A DNA stretch of 64,000 bases from Mesorhizobium sp. AR02 (lineage in GTDB: Bacteria; Pseudomonadota; Alphaproteobacteria; Rhizobiales; Rhizobiaceae). A model generated the notes under the pieces. It did not search any database. It was not told the DNA's origin and worked only from the letters and a program-made list of their open reading frames with translations. Shown piece by piece: positions 1-8,031 of the stretch (position 1 is the first letter of the stretch; every line of letters starts with the position of its first letter). Both the position numbers and the translations under genes were made by a program. The stretch covers positions 682,001-746,000 of the forward strand of contig NZ_CP080531.1 in the NCBI RefSeq assembly GCF_024746835.1, in the 5' to 3' direction.

Positions 1-45
1 CTCGGCTGGAGCATGCTGCGCGACCGGCTGGACGAGACCAGATAA
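1..45 (+). CDS. C-terminal fragment of an upstream gene, possibly SRPBCC/AHSA1 family
   Basis: The first 45 bases read as an open plus-strand frame ending in TAA and encode the last 14 residues (LGWSMLRDRLDETR) of a protein that begins outside the window. A GW...L.RL pattern at the extreme C-terminus is common in SRPBCC / activator-of-Hsp90-ATPase-like proteins, but so short a tail cannot identify the family. The frame converges on the minus-strand GntR gene 24 bases downstream, a normal gene-end arrangement. It could also be a chance open frame. Confidence 0.35.
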   Translation, partial: LGWSMLRDRLDETR

Positions 46-69
46 GGCGGTCGCTTCTGGCTGCGCGGA

Positions 70-726
70 TCAGGCCGTCATGCGCAGATTTTCGGAGAGA
101 ACCGCTGCCGCCACCGCAATGTCCTGCTCTAGGGAGACCCGGACAGCAGGACCATTGCGCTGCTCCAGCGCCGCAACAATCCTGCGATGCGCATCGTTCG
201 ACTGCGGGATGTAGCGATCGGCTTGCATCAGCAATTTGAGATAGGGCCCGACCCGACCCCAGAGGTCGCGGATCATGTTCAACAGGATCGGCGCGCCGGC
301 ATGCTGGTAGATGGCAAAATGAAACGCCTCGTTCAGTGAGAGATAGGCCCTGGCGTCGCCGGCCTCGATGGCGCGCTGCATGCCGGCCAGCGTCGCCTGG
401 ATGTCGACCAGTCCACTTTCGCTCATCCGCGACGCGGCCATCTCGCCCGCCAGCCCTTCGACGGCGATGCGGATATGGGTCAATTCCTCGAAGGCGGGAG
501 CCGACAGCAGCGGCACAATGATCGAGCGGTTGTTCTGCATCTCGAGCAGCCGCTCGGCGACCAGCCTTTGCAGCGCCTCGCGGATCGGCGTGGTCGAGAT
601 GCCGAACGTCTCGGCGAGCTTGCGGATGACCAGCGTCTGGCCCGGGCTGAAGCCGCCTGAAATCAATTCCTGCTTGAGCGCGCCATAGGCGCGGTCGTTG
701 AGGGTTTGATGTTCGAGCTTCAGCAT
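70..726 (-). CDS. GntR family transcriptional regulator (FadR/FCD subfamily)
   Basis: A 218-residue protein with an N-terminal winged helix (about residues 5-70: DRAYGALKQELISGGFSPG, then TPIREALQRLVAERLLE) and an all-helical FCD effector domain (about 80-210). This is the usual FadR-type layout. I start it at the ATG followed by LKLEHQ, which has a G-rich ribosome site (GGGGCGGGGCG) and leaves 16 bases after the aminotransferase stop; an in-frame start 66 bases upstream would overlap that gene. It is the last gene of the M20 / kinase / aminotransferase operon and is probably its local regulator, with a catabolic intermediate as effector. The ligand cannot be read from the sequence. FCD proteins often repress until an organic acid binds. 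Confidence 0.9.
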   Translation of the reverse strand: MLKLEHQTLNDRAYGALKQELISGGFSPGQTLVIRKLAETFGISTTPIREALQRLVAERLLEMQNNRSIIVPLLSAPAFEELTHIRIAVEGLAGEMAASRMSESGLVDIQATLAGMQRAIEAGDARAYLSLNEAFHFAIYQHAGAPILLNMIRDLWGRVGPYLKLLMQADRYIPQSNDAHRRIVAALEQRNGPAVRVSLEQDIAVAAAVLSENLRMTA

Positions 727-742
727 GCGCGCCCCGCCCCGA

Positions 743-2053
743 TCACCAGTTCGACAGGGCGCGATCGAGCGTCTCGGCCAGTTGCTCGGCATTGTCCCTG
801 GCGAACGGCAGAGGCGGCCTGATCTTCAGCACATTGCCGCGCGGACCGCAGGACGAGATCAGCACGCCATCTTCGCGCATGGTTTCGACGACCGCTGACG
901 TCTTGGTGGCGGCCAGCGCTTCATCGCCATCCGCCGTCAATTCGACGCCGAAATAGAGGCCGTTTTGCCTGACATCGGCGACCATGCCGTGTCGGGTCTG
1001 CAGAGTGCGCAGCAGGTCAGCTGTATAAGCGCCGACATTGCGCGCGTTCTCGATCAGCCCCTCGCCTTCGATCACCTCCAGCACGGCGATGCCGACGGCG
1101 GCCGCGACCGGATTGCCGCCGAAGGTGTTGAAGTAGCCGGTGTTCGAGCCGAAGGATGAAACAAGCTGCGGCCGCACGAGCACCGCGCCCATCGGATGCC
1201 CGTCGCCGATCGGCTTGCCCATGGTGACGATATCGGGCTCGATACCATAATTGGCAAATCCCCACATGCCTTGGCCAAGCCGGCCGAAGCCGGACTGGAC
1301 CTCATCGGCAATGACGATTCCGCCGGCCTTCCTGACGTGATCCGCCGCCTCGCGCATGACAGCCGCGTCGGGGAAGAAAATACCGTCGCTGGAAAAGGCC
1401 GAGTCGAGCAGCAGCGCCGCCGGACGGATATTCTGCACGCGCATTTCGTCGATGGCGGCGGCCACATTTCTGGCGAAATCACGCGCGGCGCGGCCATGGT
1501 CGCGGAATGTGTCCGGTGCTGCCACGGTCCGGTGGTGCGCCGGCACGCCCTTGGCGCCAACCGCAGCCGGCGACAGCTGCGCGGTGGCGATCGTGGCGCC
1601 GTGGTAAGCGAAATCGGTGATGATCACCCCGGTACCGCCGCTCGAATGCTGGGCAATGCGAATGGCGAGATCATTGGCCTCGCTGCCGGTGCAGGTGAAC
1701 ATGGCGTGGCCGAGATGGGCCGGAACGGTGCCGAGCAGTTTTTCCGCGTAGTCGAGGATGATCTCGCTCAAGTAGCGCGTGTGCGTGTTGAGCGTGGCAG
1801 CCTGCCCTGACAACGCCTCGACGACGCGCGGATGGCAGTGCCCGACCGAGGCGACATTGTTGTAGGCATCGAGGAATTTGCGCCCCTGCGCATCGTAGAG
1901 CCAGACGCCGCTGCCGCGAACCAGATGGATCGGGTTGCGGTAGAAGGCGCGGTAAGTCGGCCCAAGCAGCCTGGCGCGGCGTTCGAGCAGGGCCTGCTCG
2001 GATGCCGTCGAACCAGCATTTGCGGGATATGGCGAGGACTGGGACACGGGCAT
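743..2053 (-). CDS. Class III PLP-dependent aminotransferase-fold enzyme, possible phospho-lyase
   Basis: A 436-residue fold-type I PLP enzyme. Class III landmarks are GSEANDLAIRIA (phosphate-binding loop), IADEVQSGFGRLG (cofactor Asp) and the Schiff-base Lys in TMGKPIGDGHPMGAV. The N-terminus (FYRNPIHLVRGSGVWLYDAQG, partly quoted) matches the AGXT2-like branch that contains ethanolamine-phosphate and 5-phosphohydroxylysine phospho-lyases as well as true transaminases. Its ATG directly abuts the TAG of the APH-fold kinase gene, so the two are translationally linked. A kinase followed by a PLP enzyme suggests phosphorylation of an amino alcohol and then elimination of phosphate and ammonia, as in vertebrate hydroxylysine breakdown. 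A conventional omega-amino-acid transaminase remains possible. Confidence 0.85.
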   Translation of the reverse strand: MPVSQSSPYPANAGSTASEQALLERRARLLGPTYRAFYRNPIHLVRGSGVWLYDAQGRKFLDAYNNVASVGHCHPRVVEALSGQAATLNTHTRYLSEIILDYAEKLLGTVPAHLGHAMFTCTGSEANDLAIRIAQHSSGGTGVIITDFAYHGATIATAQLSPAAVGAKGVPAHHRTVAAPDTFRDHGRAARDFARNVAAAIDEMRVQNIRPAALLLDSAFSSDGIFFPDAAVMREAADHVRKAGGIVIADEVQSGFGRLGQGMWGFANYGIEPDIVTMGKPIGDGHPMGAVLVRPQLVSSFGSNTGYFNTFGGNPVAAAVGIAVLEVIEGEGLIENARNVGAYTADLLRTLQTRHGMVADVRQNGLYFGVELTADGDEALAATKTSAVVETMREDGVLISSCGPRGNVLKIRPPLPFARDNAEQLAETLDRALSNW

Positions 2054-3112
2054 CTACTCCGGATTGGAATGGTCGAGGAAATAGCGGCGGGCCTCCGCCG
2101 ACGACAGCCCATCGAGCCGTTCGAGCGAAGTCCAGACTTCGGCGATAAGGCGCAATACGTAGTCGCGCTTGGCCGGGAACCGTTCCGCCTGCCAGCTGGC
2201 GATGTTGGCGATGAGCGCAAGGCGGGCGCGGATCAGATCGAACAGAATGCCGATCTCTTCGGCCTCCAGCGGCTGCACCGATTGGTAGCCGGCGACGAAG
2301 CGCGCGGCCGGCGCCAGCGGATGACCCTCAGCCGGCCAGCGGTAGACAGCGCCAATGGCGAGGTCGCAGATCAGCGGCGAATGGATCATGTCGCCGAAAT
2401 CGAGGATGCCGCTGACCACCTCCGGCCGCGAGGCGTCCATCACCACATTGTAGGAGTTCATGTCGTTGTGGACGATCTGGGCACGCAGGCTCGGAATGAC
2501 CGGCGCCGCATGCGCCTCGAAGGTATCGATGACGCGTTCGACCATGGCCCGGTGGCCGGCATCGGCGATATGCGCCAACATCGGCCGCGTCTTGGCGACC
2601 TTGCGGATGTCCCACAGCAGGTCGCTGCCGGCGGCCCGATGAAAGAAGCCGCGCAACGCCCGGCCAAGCCGGGCAAGGAAAATGCCGAGATTGCGATCCT
2701 GCGCCGCCGACACGGGCGAGCGCGACAGCAACTGGCCGGGCAGATAGGTGACAAGCCGGGTGATGCGCGGCGCCGATCCGCCGACGCTGACCGTGAATTG
2801 GGCTTCGCCTTCCAGGCTCTTGCGTACCGAAGGAACCGGCAAGGCCGGGTCGACCGAAAGGATGTGGTCGAGCGCCTTGTTCTGGAAATCGGTGAAGCCG
2901 GCTTCTTCGGCCGGATGGGAAACTTTCAGGACGAACTCGCCCTCGCCTTCGGTCTGGATGTGGAAATTGTGGTCGCGTTCGCCGGGCAAGGGACGCGCGC
3001 TACCGGTGAGCCCGTAGTGCCGGCGCACGATGGCCAGCGCGTCGGCGATCGAGACATCGGGCGCATCCTCGGCGAGCGTTTCACCGAAACCATCGAGCAC
3101 GGCCGCACTCAT
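2054..3112 (-). CDS. APH-fold phosphotransferase, hydroxylysine-kinase-like
   Basis: A 352-residue aminoglycoside-phosphotransferase-fold kinase. The catalytic loop IVHNDMNSYNVV (H-x-D-x4-N) and the metal-binding ILDFGD are both intact; an N-lobe lysine lies in GEFVLKVSHP. I chose the ATG encoding MSAAVLDG because it overlaps the M20 stop by four bases (ATGA). The next gene is a class III PLP enzyme, and the same pairing (kinase AGPHD1/HYKK with phospho-lyase AGXT2L2/PHYKPL) acts in vertebrate 5-hydroxylysine degradation. The protein is therefore more likely a metabolic kinase for a hydroxylated amine than an antibiotic-resistance enzyme. Other small alcohols, such as choline or ethanolamine analogues, cannot be excluded. 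Confidence 0.85.
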   Translation of the reverse strand: MSAAVLDGFGETLAEDAPDVSIADALAIVRRHYGLTGSARPLPGERDHNFHIQTEGEGEFVLKVSHPAEEAGFTDFQNKALDHILSVDPALPVPSVRKSLEGEAQFTVSVGGSAPRITRLVTYLPGQLLSRSPVSAAQDRNLGIFLARLGRALRGFFHRAAGSDLLWDIRKVAKTRPMLAHIADAGHRAMVERVIDTFEAHAAPVIPSLRAQIVHNDMNSYNVVMDASRPEVVSGILDFGDMIHSPLICDLAIGAVYRWPAEGHPLAPAARFVAGYQSVQPLEAEEIGILFDLIRARLALIANIASWQAERFPAKRDYVLRLIAEVWTSLERLDGLSSAEARRYFLDHSNPE

Positions 3113-4410
3113 GCGCTCGCCTCCGGATCGAGCGGCTCGAGACCGCACCAGTCGGCGATGAACAGCGCGATGGTCTGCGTGACCTTGCGCACCGAGTCCA
3201 GATCGACGGCCTCGTCATAGCCATGCGGCATGCGGCAGATCGGGCCGTAGACGATCGCCGGCGTGTCGGCATAGAGGCCGAAGAAGCGCGCATCCGTGGT
3301 CGCCGAGGTGACGTGTTCCGTCAGTGGCTCGCCCCACACGGCGGTATGGCTGCGCCGCAGCACAGCTTCCATCTCGTCGGCGTCTTGAAGCACATAGCCC
3401 TCGGCCATGAAGCCGTTATAGCTCATCTTGGGCGGGCGATTGGCCAGGAACGGATCGGCACGAGCCGCATCGGCGATGCAGGCTTCGAGCTCGGCCCTGG
3501 CGCTCTCAAGCCTCTGGCCGGGATAGGTCGCGACCCGCATCTCGAAGACACAGCGCGCCGGAACGCTTGATGTCCACTCGCCGCCTTCGATCTTGCCGAG
3601 GTTGAAGCGGATCGGGTGCGGGTGATCGCAGAAATGCGGATCATCGACCTTGCGCGCGTTCCAGACGATTTCGAGTTGTTTCAGCGCCTGGATGATGACG
3701 AATGCCTTTTCGATGGCATTGGCGCCTGCCGAGAAAGCCCCCGACGCATGCTGCGGATCGCCATCGACCTCGACCCTGAACCAGATCGGCCCGACCTGCG
3801 CGCGCATCAATCGCGGTTCCAAGGGCTCGGGAATGAAGGCGGCATCGGCGCGGTAGCCGCGCTGCAGGCAAGCGAGCGCGCCATTGCCGGTGCATTCTTC
3901 CTCAACCACCGACTGGAGGTAAATTTTCGCGGCCGGCTGATAGCCGAGGCCACGCAAGGCGGCCAGCGCGTAGAGACAGGCGGACAGGCCGGCCTTCATG
4001 TCGCCGGCACCACGGCCATGCATCCAGCCATCCTCGATCGCCGGATCGTAGGGATCGCGCACCCAGCGGTCGAGCGGCCCGGTCGGCACGACGTCGATAT
4101 GGCCGTTGAGGATCAGCGAGCGGCCGGTGGCGTTTCGCGGCGTGTGGGTGGCAACGACGTTGAAGGCATCGTCATAGGACACCGCCACGGGCGAAAATCC
4201 CGGCAGGTCGCGGATCGCCTCGACATCGACACGCCACATGTCGACCGCATAGCCATCGGCCTGATAGGCAGCCGCCATGAAGGATTGCGCTGCGTGCTCG
4301 TCGCCGCGCTGGGAGGGAAAGCGCACGAGATCCGCCAGGAACGCGACTTGCCGCGCGAAGCCGTCATCGACCGCGCGCAAAATGGCTTCGTCGGCAATTC
4401 GCTCAGGCAT
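3109..4410 (-). CDS. M20 family metallopeptidase (ArgE/DapE/CPG2-like deacylase)
   Basis: A 433-residue zinc hydrolase of the M20 family. Metal and catalytic motifs are LNGHIDVVPTG (His ligand and Asp), GRGAGDMKAGL (bridging Asp), SVVEEECTGNG (catalytic Glu then ligand Glu) and a C-terminal CRMPHGYDEAV (His ligand). A dimerisation insert occupies the middle third. I chose the ATG beginning MPERIADE, preceded by a purine-rich GCGGAA; a start 39 bases upstream would run into the putative operator. It is the first gene of the minus-strand operon and probably releases a free amino compound from an N-acyl or dipeptide precursor for the kinase and PLP enzyme downstream. The substrate is unknown. 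Confidence 0.88.
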   Translation of the reverse strand: MPERIADEAILRAVDDGFARQVAFLADLVRFPSQRGDEHAAQSFMAAAYQADGYAVDMWRVDVEAIRDLPGFSPVAVSYDDAFNVVATHTPRNATGRSLILNGHIDVVPTGPLDRWVRDPYDPAIEDGWMHGRGAGDMKAGLSACLYALAALRGLGYQPAAKIYLQSVVEEECTGNGALACLQRGYRADAAFIPEPLEPRLMRAQVGPIWFRVEVDGDPQHASGAFSAGANAIEKAFVIIQALKQLEIVWNARKVDDPHFCDHPHPIRFNLGKIEGGEWTSSVPARCVFEMRVATYPGQRLESARAELEACIADAARADPFLANRPPKMSYNGFMAEGYVLQDADEMEAVLRRSHTAVWGEPLTEHVTSATTDARFFGLYADTPAIVYGPICRMPHGYDEAVDLDSVRKVTQTIALFIADWCGLEPLDPEASA

Positions 4411-4430
4411 GATATTCCGCTTTCCCGTGA

Positions 4431-4456
4431 ATGGTGTATCATATCTCATATGCCAT
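4431..4456. promoter_or_regulatory. Candidate operator dyad upstream of the M20 operon
   Basis: An AT-rich imperfect palindrome begins ATGGTGTAT and ends CATATGCCAT, with outer arms ATGG/CCAT and matching TAT/ATA blocks. It lies 20 bases upstream of the M20 start within GC-rich sequence. Dyads of this kind are typical GntR (FadR-type) sites, and a FadR-type gene ends the operon. The assignment is inference. Confidence 0.35.
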
Positions 4457-4587
4457 TTCCTGGAAAGGCAAAGAGACAGGTCGGGCCAAAACTATGGCCC
4501 AACCCGGGAAGCTCTTGGCAGGCGGGCGCAGAGTTGGCATCAGCTTCTTGCATGCCAGCGAAGCTGCATGGCAGAGATCGAGGACAG

Positions 4588-5235
4588 ATGCTGGTCACCC
4601 AAGGCCCATTGCCGGATGAAGTCACCGATCTCTCGTCCGGCTACCGGCGCGTGCCGGCCGGCAAGATCGTCAATGCGGTGACGTGGATGGAAGCGCGCTC
4701 CCCGGTGCCGGGTCTTCCGCAGCCTCTGGCAATGACCCGGATCACAAGGCCCGACAGTGCCGCCTACCGCACGATCTTCCTCGAGATCGGCGCTCCCTGG
4801 CTCTGGGACCGCGCCGCCGAAATGTCGGATGCCGAAATGTCAGCGCATTTCGCCGACCCTCGCCAGCATCTCTATTACGGCCATGATGAACGCGGCGACC
4901 ATGTCGGCATGGTCGAATTCTCCGTGACCGACGACAATGAGATCGAGATCACCTATTTCGGCCTGTTCCCCACCTTGACCGGCCGTGGCCTCGGCAAGCG
5001 GCTGATGGCGGGTGCGCTCGATCAGGCATGGCGCCTCACCCCCGGCCGCGTCTGGCTGCACACCAGCAGCATCGATCATCACAGCGTCATCGGTTTCTAC
5101 CGGGCTTGCGGGTTCGAGCCCTATGCCGCCGGTTTCGAAATCACCGACGATCCCCGGGTCAAGGGAACCCTGCCGCGCGATGCGGCCCCGCAAATCCCGT
5201 TGATCGAAACGGAATGGGTGCCCGGCGCCAGATGA
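4588..5235 (+). CDS. GNAT family N-acetyltransferase
   Basis: A 215-residue acetyltransferase. The acetyl-CoA-binding core is visible in the second half: EITYFGLFPTLTGRGLGKRLM contains the R/Q-x-x-G-x-G/A pyrophosphate loop (here TGRGLGKRL), followed by a Trp-Leu-His strand and the FYRACGF signature of motif B. The ATG is preceded by GAGGA at a good distance. It is divergent from the M20 operon and overlaps the LuxR gene by ATGA, so the two are co-expressed. A GNAT enzyme linked to a MalT-like regulator and a nearby deacetylase-like enzyme suggests a substrate whose amine is acetylated and deacetylated, but the substrate is not visible. Confidence 0.88.
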   Translation: MLVTQGPLPDEVTDLSSGYRRVPAGKIVNAVTWMEARSPVPGLPQPLAMTRITRPDSAAYRTIFLEIGAPWLWDRAAEMSDAEMSAHFADPRQHLYYGHDERGDHVGMVEFSVTDDNEIEITYFGLFPTLTGRGLGKRLMAGALDQAWRLTPGRVWLHTSSIDHHSVIGFYRACGFEPYAAGFEITDDPRVKGTLPRDAAPQIPLIETEWVPGAR

Positions 5236-7946
5236 GACCGTCTTCGCAGCCCGCCAGCCAGGCATCGCCGCACCATCGCCGGTGGGTGCGGCGCGAAAGC
5301 ATCCTGTCGAGGCTGGAGCGGCATGTCGACACGCGCATTGTGCTGTTCGCCGCGCCCGCCGGCTTCGGCAAGTCGACGACGATGGCGCAATGGGCCGCGG
5401 AAGTCGCGCGTCACGGCCGGTTGACCGCATGGCTGTCCTGCGAAGCGACGGACAATGACGAAGGCGCCTTCCTGTCGCATCTGGTGGGAGCGCTGCGCCA
5501 CCTCGTCCAGAACCCGGCGGAACTCGACCTCGCCTTCCAGTCGAGCCCGATCCCGCAGCTCGATGTGGTGCTCGCAGCACTTGTTGCCGGTTTTGCGGCG
5601 CGCGACACCGACATCACTTTGTTCTTCGACGATTATCACGCCATCGAAGCGCCGGCGGTCAAACGGTTCATGGAGCGCCTGACCCGGCAGGCGCCCGCCA
5701 ACGTCGCCTTCGTCATCGGCTCGCGCAATCTGCCCGACCTGCAGCTCGGCAAGCTCAGGGTGCTTGGCGACGTTTTCGAAATCGGCCCGGACGATCTGCG
5801 CTTCGCCTCGTCGGAAGCCGAAGCCTTCTTCAATGAAAAGCTGGGCCTAAGTGTCAGCAGCGGCACGGTGGAGACCTTGTGCTCGCGGACCGAAGGCTGG
5901 GCGGCCGGCCTGCAACTCGCTTCGCTGTCGCTCAGCGCCGCGCATGCACCGGAAACCGTCATCGGCAACTTCACCGGCGCCAACCGCAACGTCGCCGATT
6001 TCCTGATGGGCGAAGTCTTCCTGGGGCTGCCGCCGGCGCTGGCGAAATTCCTGCTCCACAGTTCGATCTTCGAACGCTTCAGCGCCGAGGCTTGCCGGGC
6101 GGTCTTGCGCGCGGCGGATGCCGAGGCTGATATCACCGAGATCGAGACCCGCAATCTGTTCCTGGTGCCGCTCGACGAGGAGCGGCGCTGGTTCCGCTAT
6201 CATCATCTGTTCCACGACTTCCTCAGCCGTGAAATGGAACGGCGCGAGCCGGAGATGATCGCACCGCTGCATCTGGCCGCCGCCGAGTGGTTCGGCGAAC
6301 GCAAGATGCTGACCGAGGCGATCGGGCATGCGCTCGCCGCCGGCGACCAGGCCCGCGCGGCAGTGTTCGTCGAGAACAATGCGCTCGAACTCATTGCCCA
6401 GTGCCAGCTGCTTTATGTGCGCCAGTTGCTGGCGCTGCTGCCCCGGAAACTGGTCGACCAGCGCATCCGGCTGCAACTCGTCGTGCTGTGGCTGGCGGTG
6501 CACTCAAGCCAGCCCGAGATCGCCCAGCAGACGCTCGCCAACGCGCGCAAGCTGGTCGAGACCGGGCCGGCCGACGGCAAGGATCCGGGCACGCTGACCG
6601 GCACCACGATCGAGGCCGAAATCGCTGTCCTCGATGCCGCCGTGCACAGCACGCTGGAGCAGTTCGAGCAGGCGCGTGATACCGCGCTGGCCGCCCTGCG
6701 CATCATCGCGCCCGATGCCTGGTTCATGGAAGGTGCGACGGCCAATGTCATCGGCTACAATCTCTATGCACTGGGCGACCTCGAAGGCGCACGCGCGGCA
6801 GCGGATGCGGCGCGCAAGGCGCATGAGCGAAGCGGCAGCCTGCTCGGCGTCACCATCGCCAATTGCTACATGGCCGTCATCGAACGCTCGGCCGGCCGCC
6901 TGCCCGCCGCCGAAAAGCTGCTGCGCAACACAATCATCGAGGCCAGGACGCGGATCGGGGCGAACTCCTATGCCGAGGCGCTGGCCGGAACGCTGCTTGC
7001 GGAACTCGCCTACGAGACCAATGCGTCCGGCGAGGCACTGACGCTGGTCGAGAATCTCGGGCCGCTGATCGAGGGCGCCGCGGTCATCGTCTATCCCCTG
7101 GCCAGCGTGCCGACCTATGCCCGCGTGCTGCAGCTAACCGGTCGCGGCGACGCCGCGCTCGACATGCTGGAGCGCGTCTACCAGCGTGTGCGCGGCTCCG
7201 TCTATCGCCGCCTCGCTTCAGTGCTGGTGCATGACCGCATCCGGTTGCTGCTCGACCAGAACCGCGTCGCCGAGGCGCGCGCCCTGCTCGACGAGCATCG
7301 CCGCGAAAGCGCTCAACCCGCCCCCACCGTTGCCAACGAATTCGAGTTCTTCGCCGAGGGCAGGCTGCTGACGGCGGAAAAATCCTACGCAGCGGCGGCA
7401 GCACTTTTCGACGCGCTGCTGGAGCGAACGAAAAGCAGTGGACGCATGCGCCGCCACATACTAGCTCTGATCCTGCGCGCCAAGAGCGCTGTCAATGACC
7501 AGCGCGAGGCCGATCGCCATCTCCTCGAAGCCTTGCGCCTTGCCCAGCCTTCCGGTTTCATCCGTTCCTTCGTCGATGAGGGCAGGCCTGTCGTCGAAGC
7601 GTTGATGCGGCTGCGCGCGGCTCAGGCAAAGTCTGATCCGTCCCTGTCGGCCTATGCAACGCGCATCATTGATGCCGCGCAGACCATGCCTGTGCCGACG
7701 CGCAAGCCGGCGACACCGGCAGCCGAAAAGGAACAGCTCACCCAGCGCGAGTCCGAACTGCTGCGCTGCCTGTCGGAAGGCATGTCCAACCGCGATATCG
7801 CGGTTGCACTGTCCGTTAGCGAAACGACGGTGAAATGGCATTTGAAGAACATTTTCGGCAAGCTTTCGGTATCGAACCGCGTCCAGGCCGTGCGCGCCGC
7901 GCAGGCCGCAGCAAACCTCTGTCCCCCTCCGAAAGGAGGGGCATAG
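5232..7946 (+). CDS. MalT-type LuxR family transcriptional regulator with STAND ATPase
   Basis: A 904-residue ATP-dependent regulator. Residues 40-49 form the Walker A (AAPAGFGKST) and a Walker B-like strand is FFDDYH near residue 133. The NACHT/STAND module is followed by a long helical TPR-like sensor region (about 350-800) and a C-terminal LuxR helix-turn-helix (about 835-895: LTQRESELLRCLSEGMSNRD, then SETTVKWHLKNIF). The length matches MalT (901 residues in E. coli). Such proteins oligomerise on ATP and inducer binding and activate transcription. It overlaps the GNAT gene by four bases and precedes the deacetylase and Liv transporter genes, which are its most likely targets. Confidence 0.92.
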   Translation: MRPSSQPASQASPHHRRWVRRESILSRLERHVDTRIVLFAAPAGFGKSTTMAQWAAEVARHGRLTAWLSCEATDNDEGAFLSHLVGALRHLVQNPAELDLAFQSSPIPQLDVVLAALVAGFAARDTDITLFFDDYHAIEAPAVKRFMERLTRQAPANVAFVIGSRNLPDLQLGKLRVLGDVFEIGPDDLRFASSEAEAFFNEKLGLSVSSGTVETLCSRTEGWAAGLQLASLSLSAAHAPETVIGNFTGANRNVADFLMGEVFLGLPPALAKFLLHSSIFERFSAEACRAVLRAADAEADITEIETRNLFLVPLDEERRWFRYHHLFHDFLSREMERREPEMIAPLHLAAAEWFGERKMLTEAIGHALAAGDQARAAVFVENNALELIAQCQLLYVRQLLALLPRKLVDQRIRLQLVVLWLAVHSSQPEIAQQTLANARKLVETGPADGKDPGTLTGTTIEAEIAVLDAAVHSTLEQFEQARDTALAALRIIAPDAWFMEGATANVIGYNLYALGDLEGARAAADAARKAHERSGSLLGVTIANCYMAVIERSAGRLPAAEKLLRNTIIEARTRIGANSYAEALAGTLLAELAYETNASGEALTLVENLGPLIEGAAVIVYPLASVPTYARVLQLTGRGDAALDMLERVYQRVRGSVYRRLASVLVHDRIRLLLDQNRVAEARALLDEHRRESAQPAPTVANEFEFFAEGRLLTAEKSYAAAAALFDALLERTKSSGRMRRHILALILRAKSAVNDQREADRHLLEALRLAQPSGFIRSFVDEGRPVVEALMRLRAAQAKSDPSLSAYATRIIDAAQTMPVPTRKPATPAAEKEQLTQRESELLRCLSEGMSNRDIAVALSVSETTVKWHLKNIFGKLSVSNRVQAVRAAQAAANLCPPPKGGA
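7924..7941. terminator. Hairpin over the end of the MalT-like gene
   Basis: CCCCTCC-GAAA-GGAGGGG is a perfect 7 bp stem with a GAAA tetraloop, placed in the last codons of the LuxR gene just before its TAG. There is no U-tract, so it is either a weak or Rho-aided terminator or an mRNA-stabilising hairpin. Confidence 0.4.
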
Positions 7947-8031
7947 GCATCTGACACACCCCCCTCTTTCGGGTCGGGCCATCGTTTCGTTAGCCTGCTA
8001 GCGTCATCCAGGTTTCAGAGGACGCTTGCGT

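Noticed and set aside
2054..3112. APH-fold gene as an aminoglycoside-resistance gene
   Set aside because: It is coupled to a PLP enzyme and a peptidase in a catabolic operon and has no mobile-element context.
1832..3220. A 462-codon plus-strand frame opposite the APH-fold kinase
   Set aside because: No conserved motif; the minus strand has an intact kinase active site and coupled neighbours.
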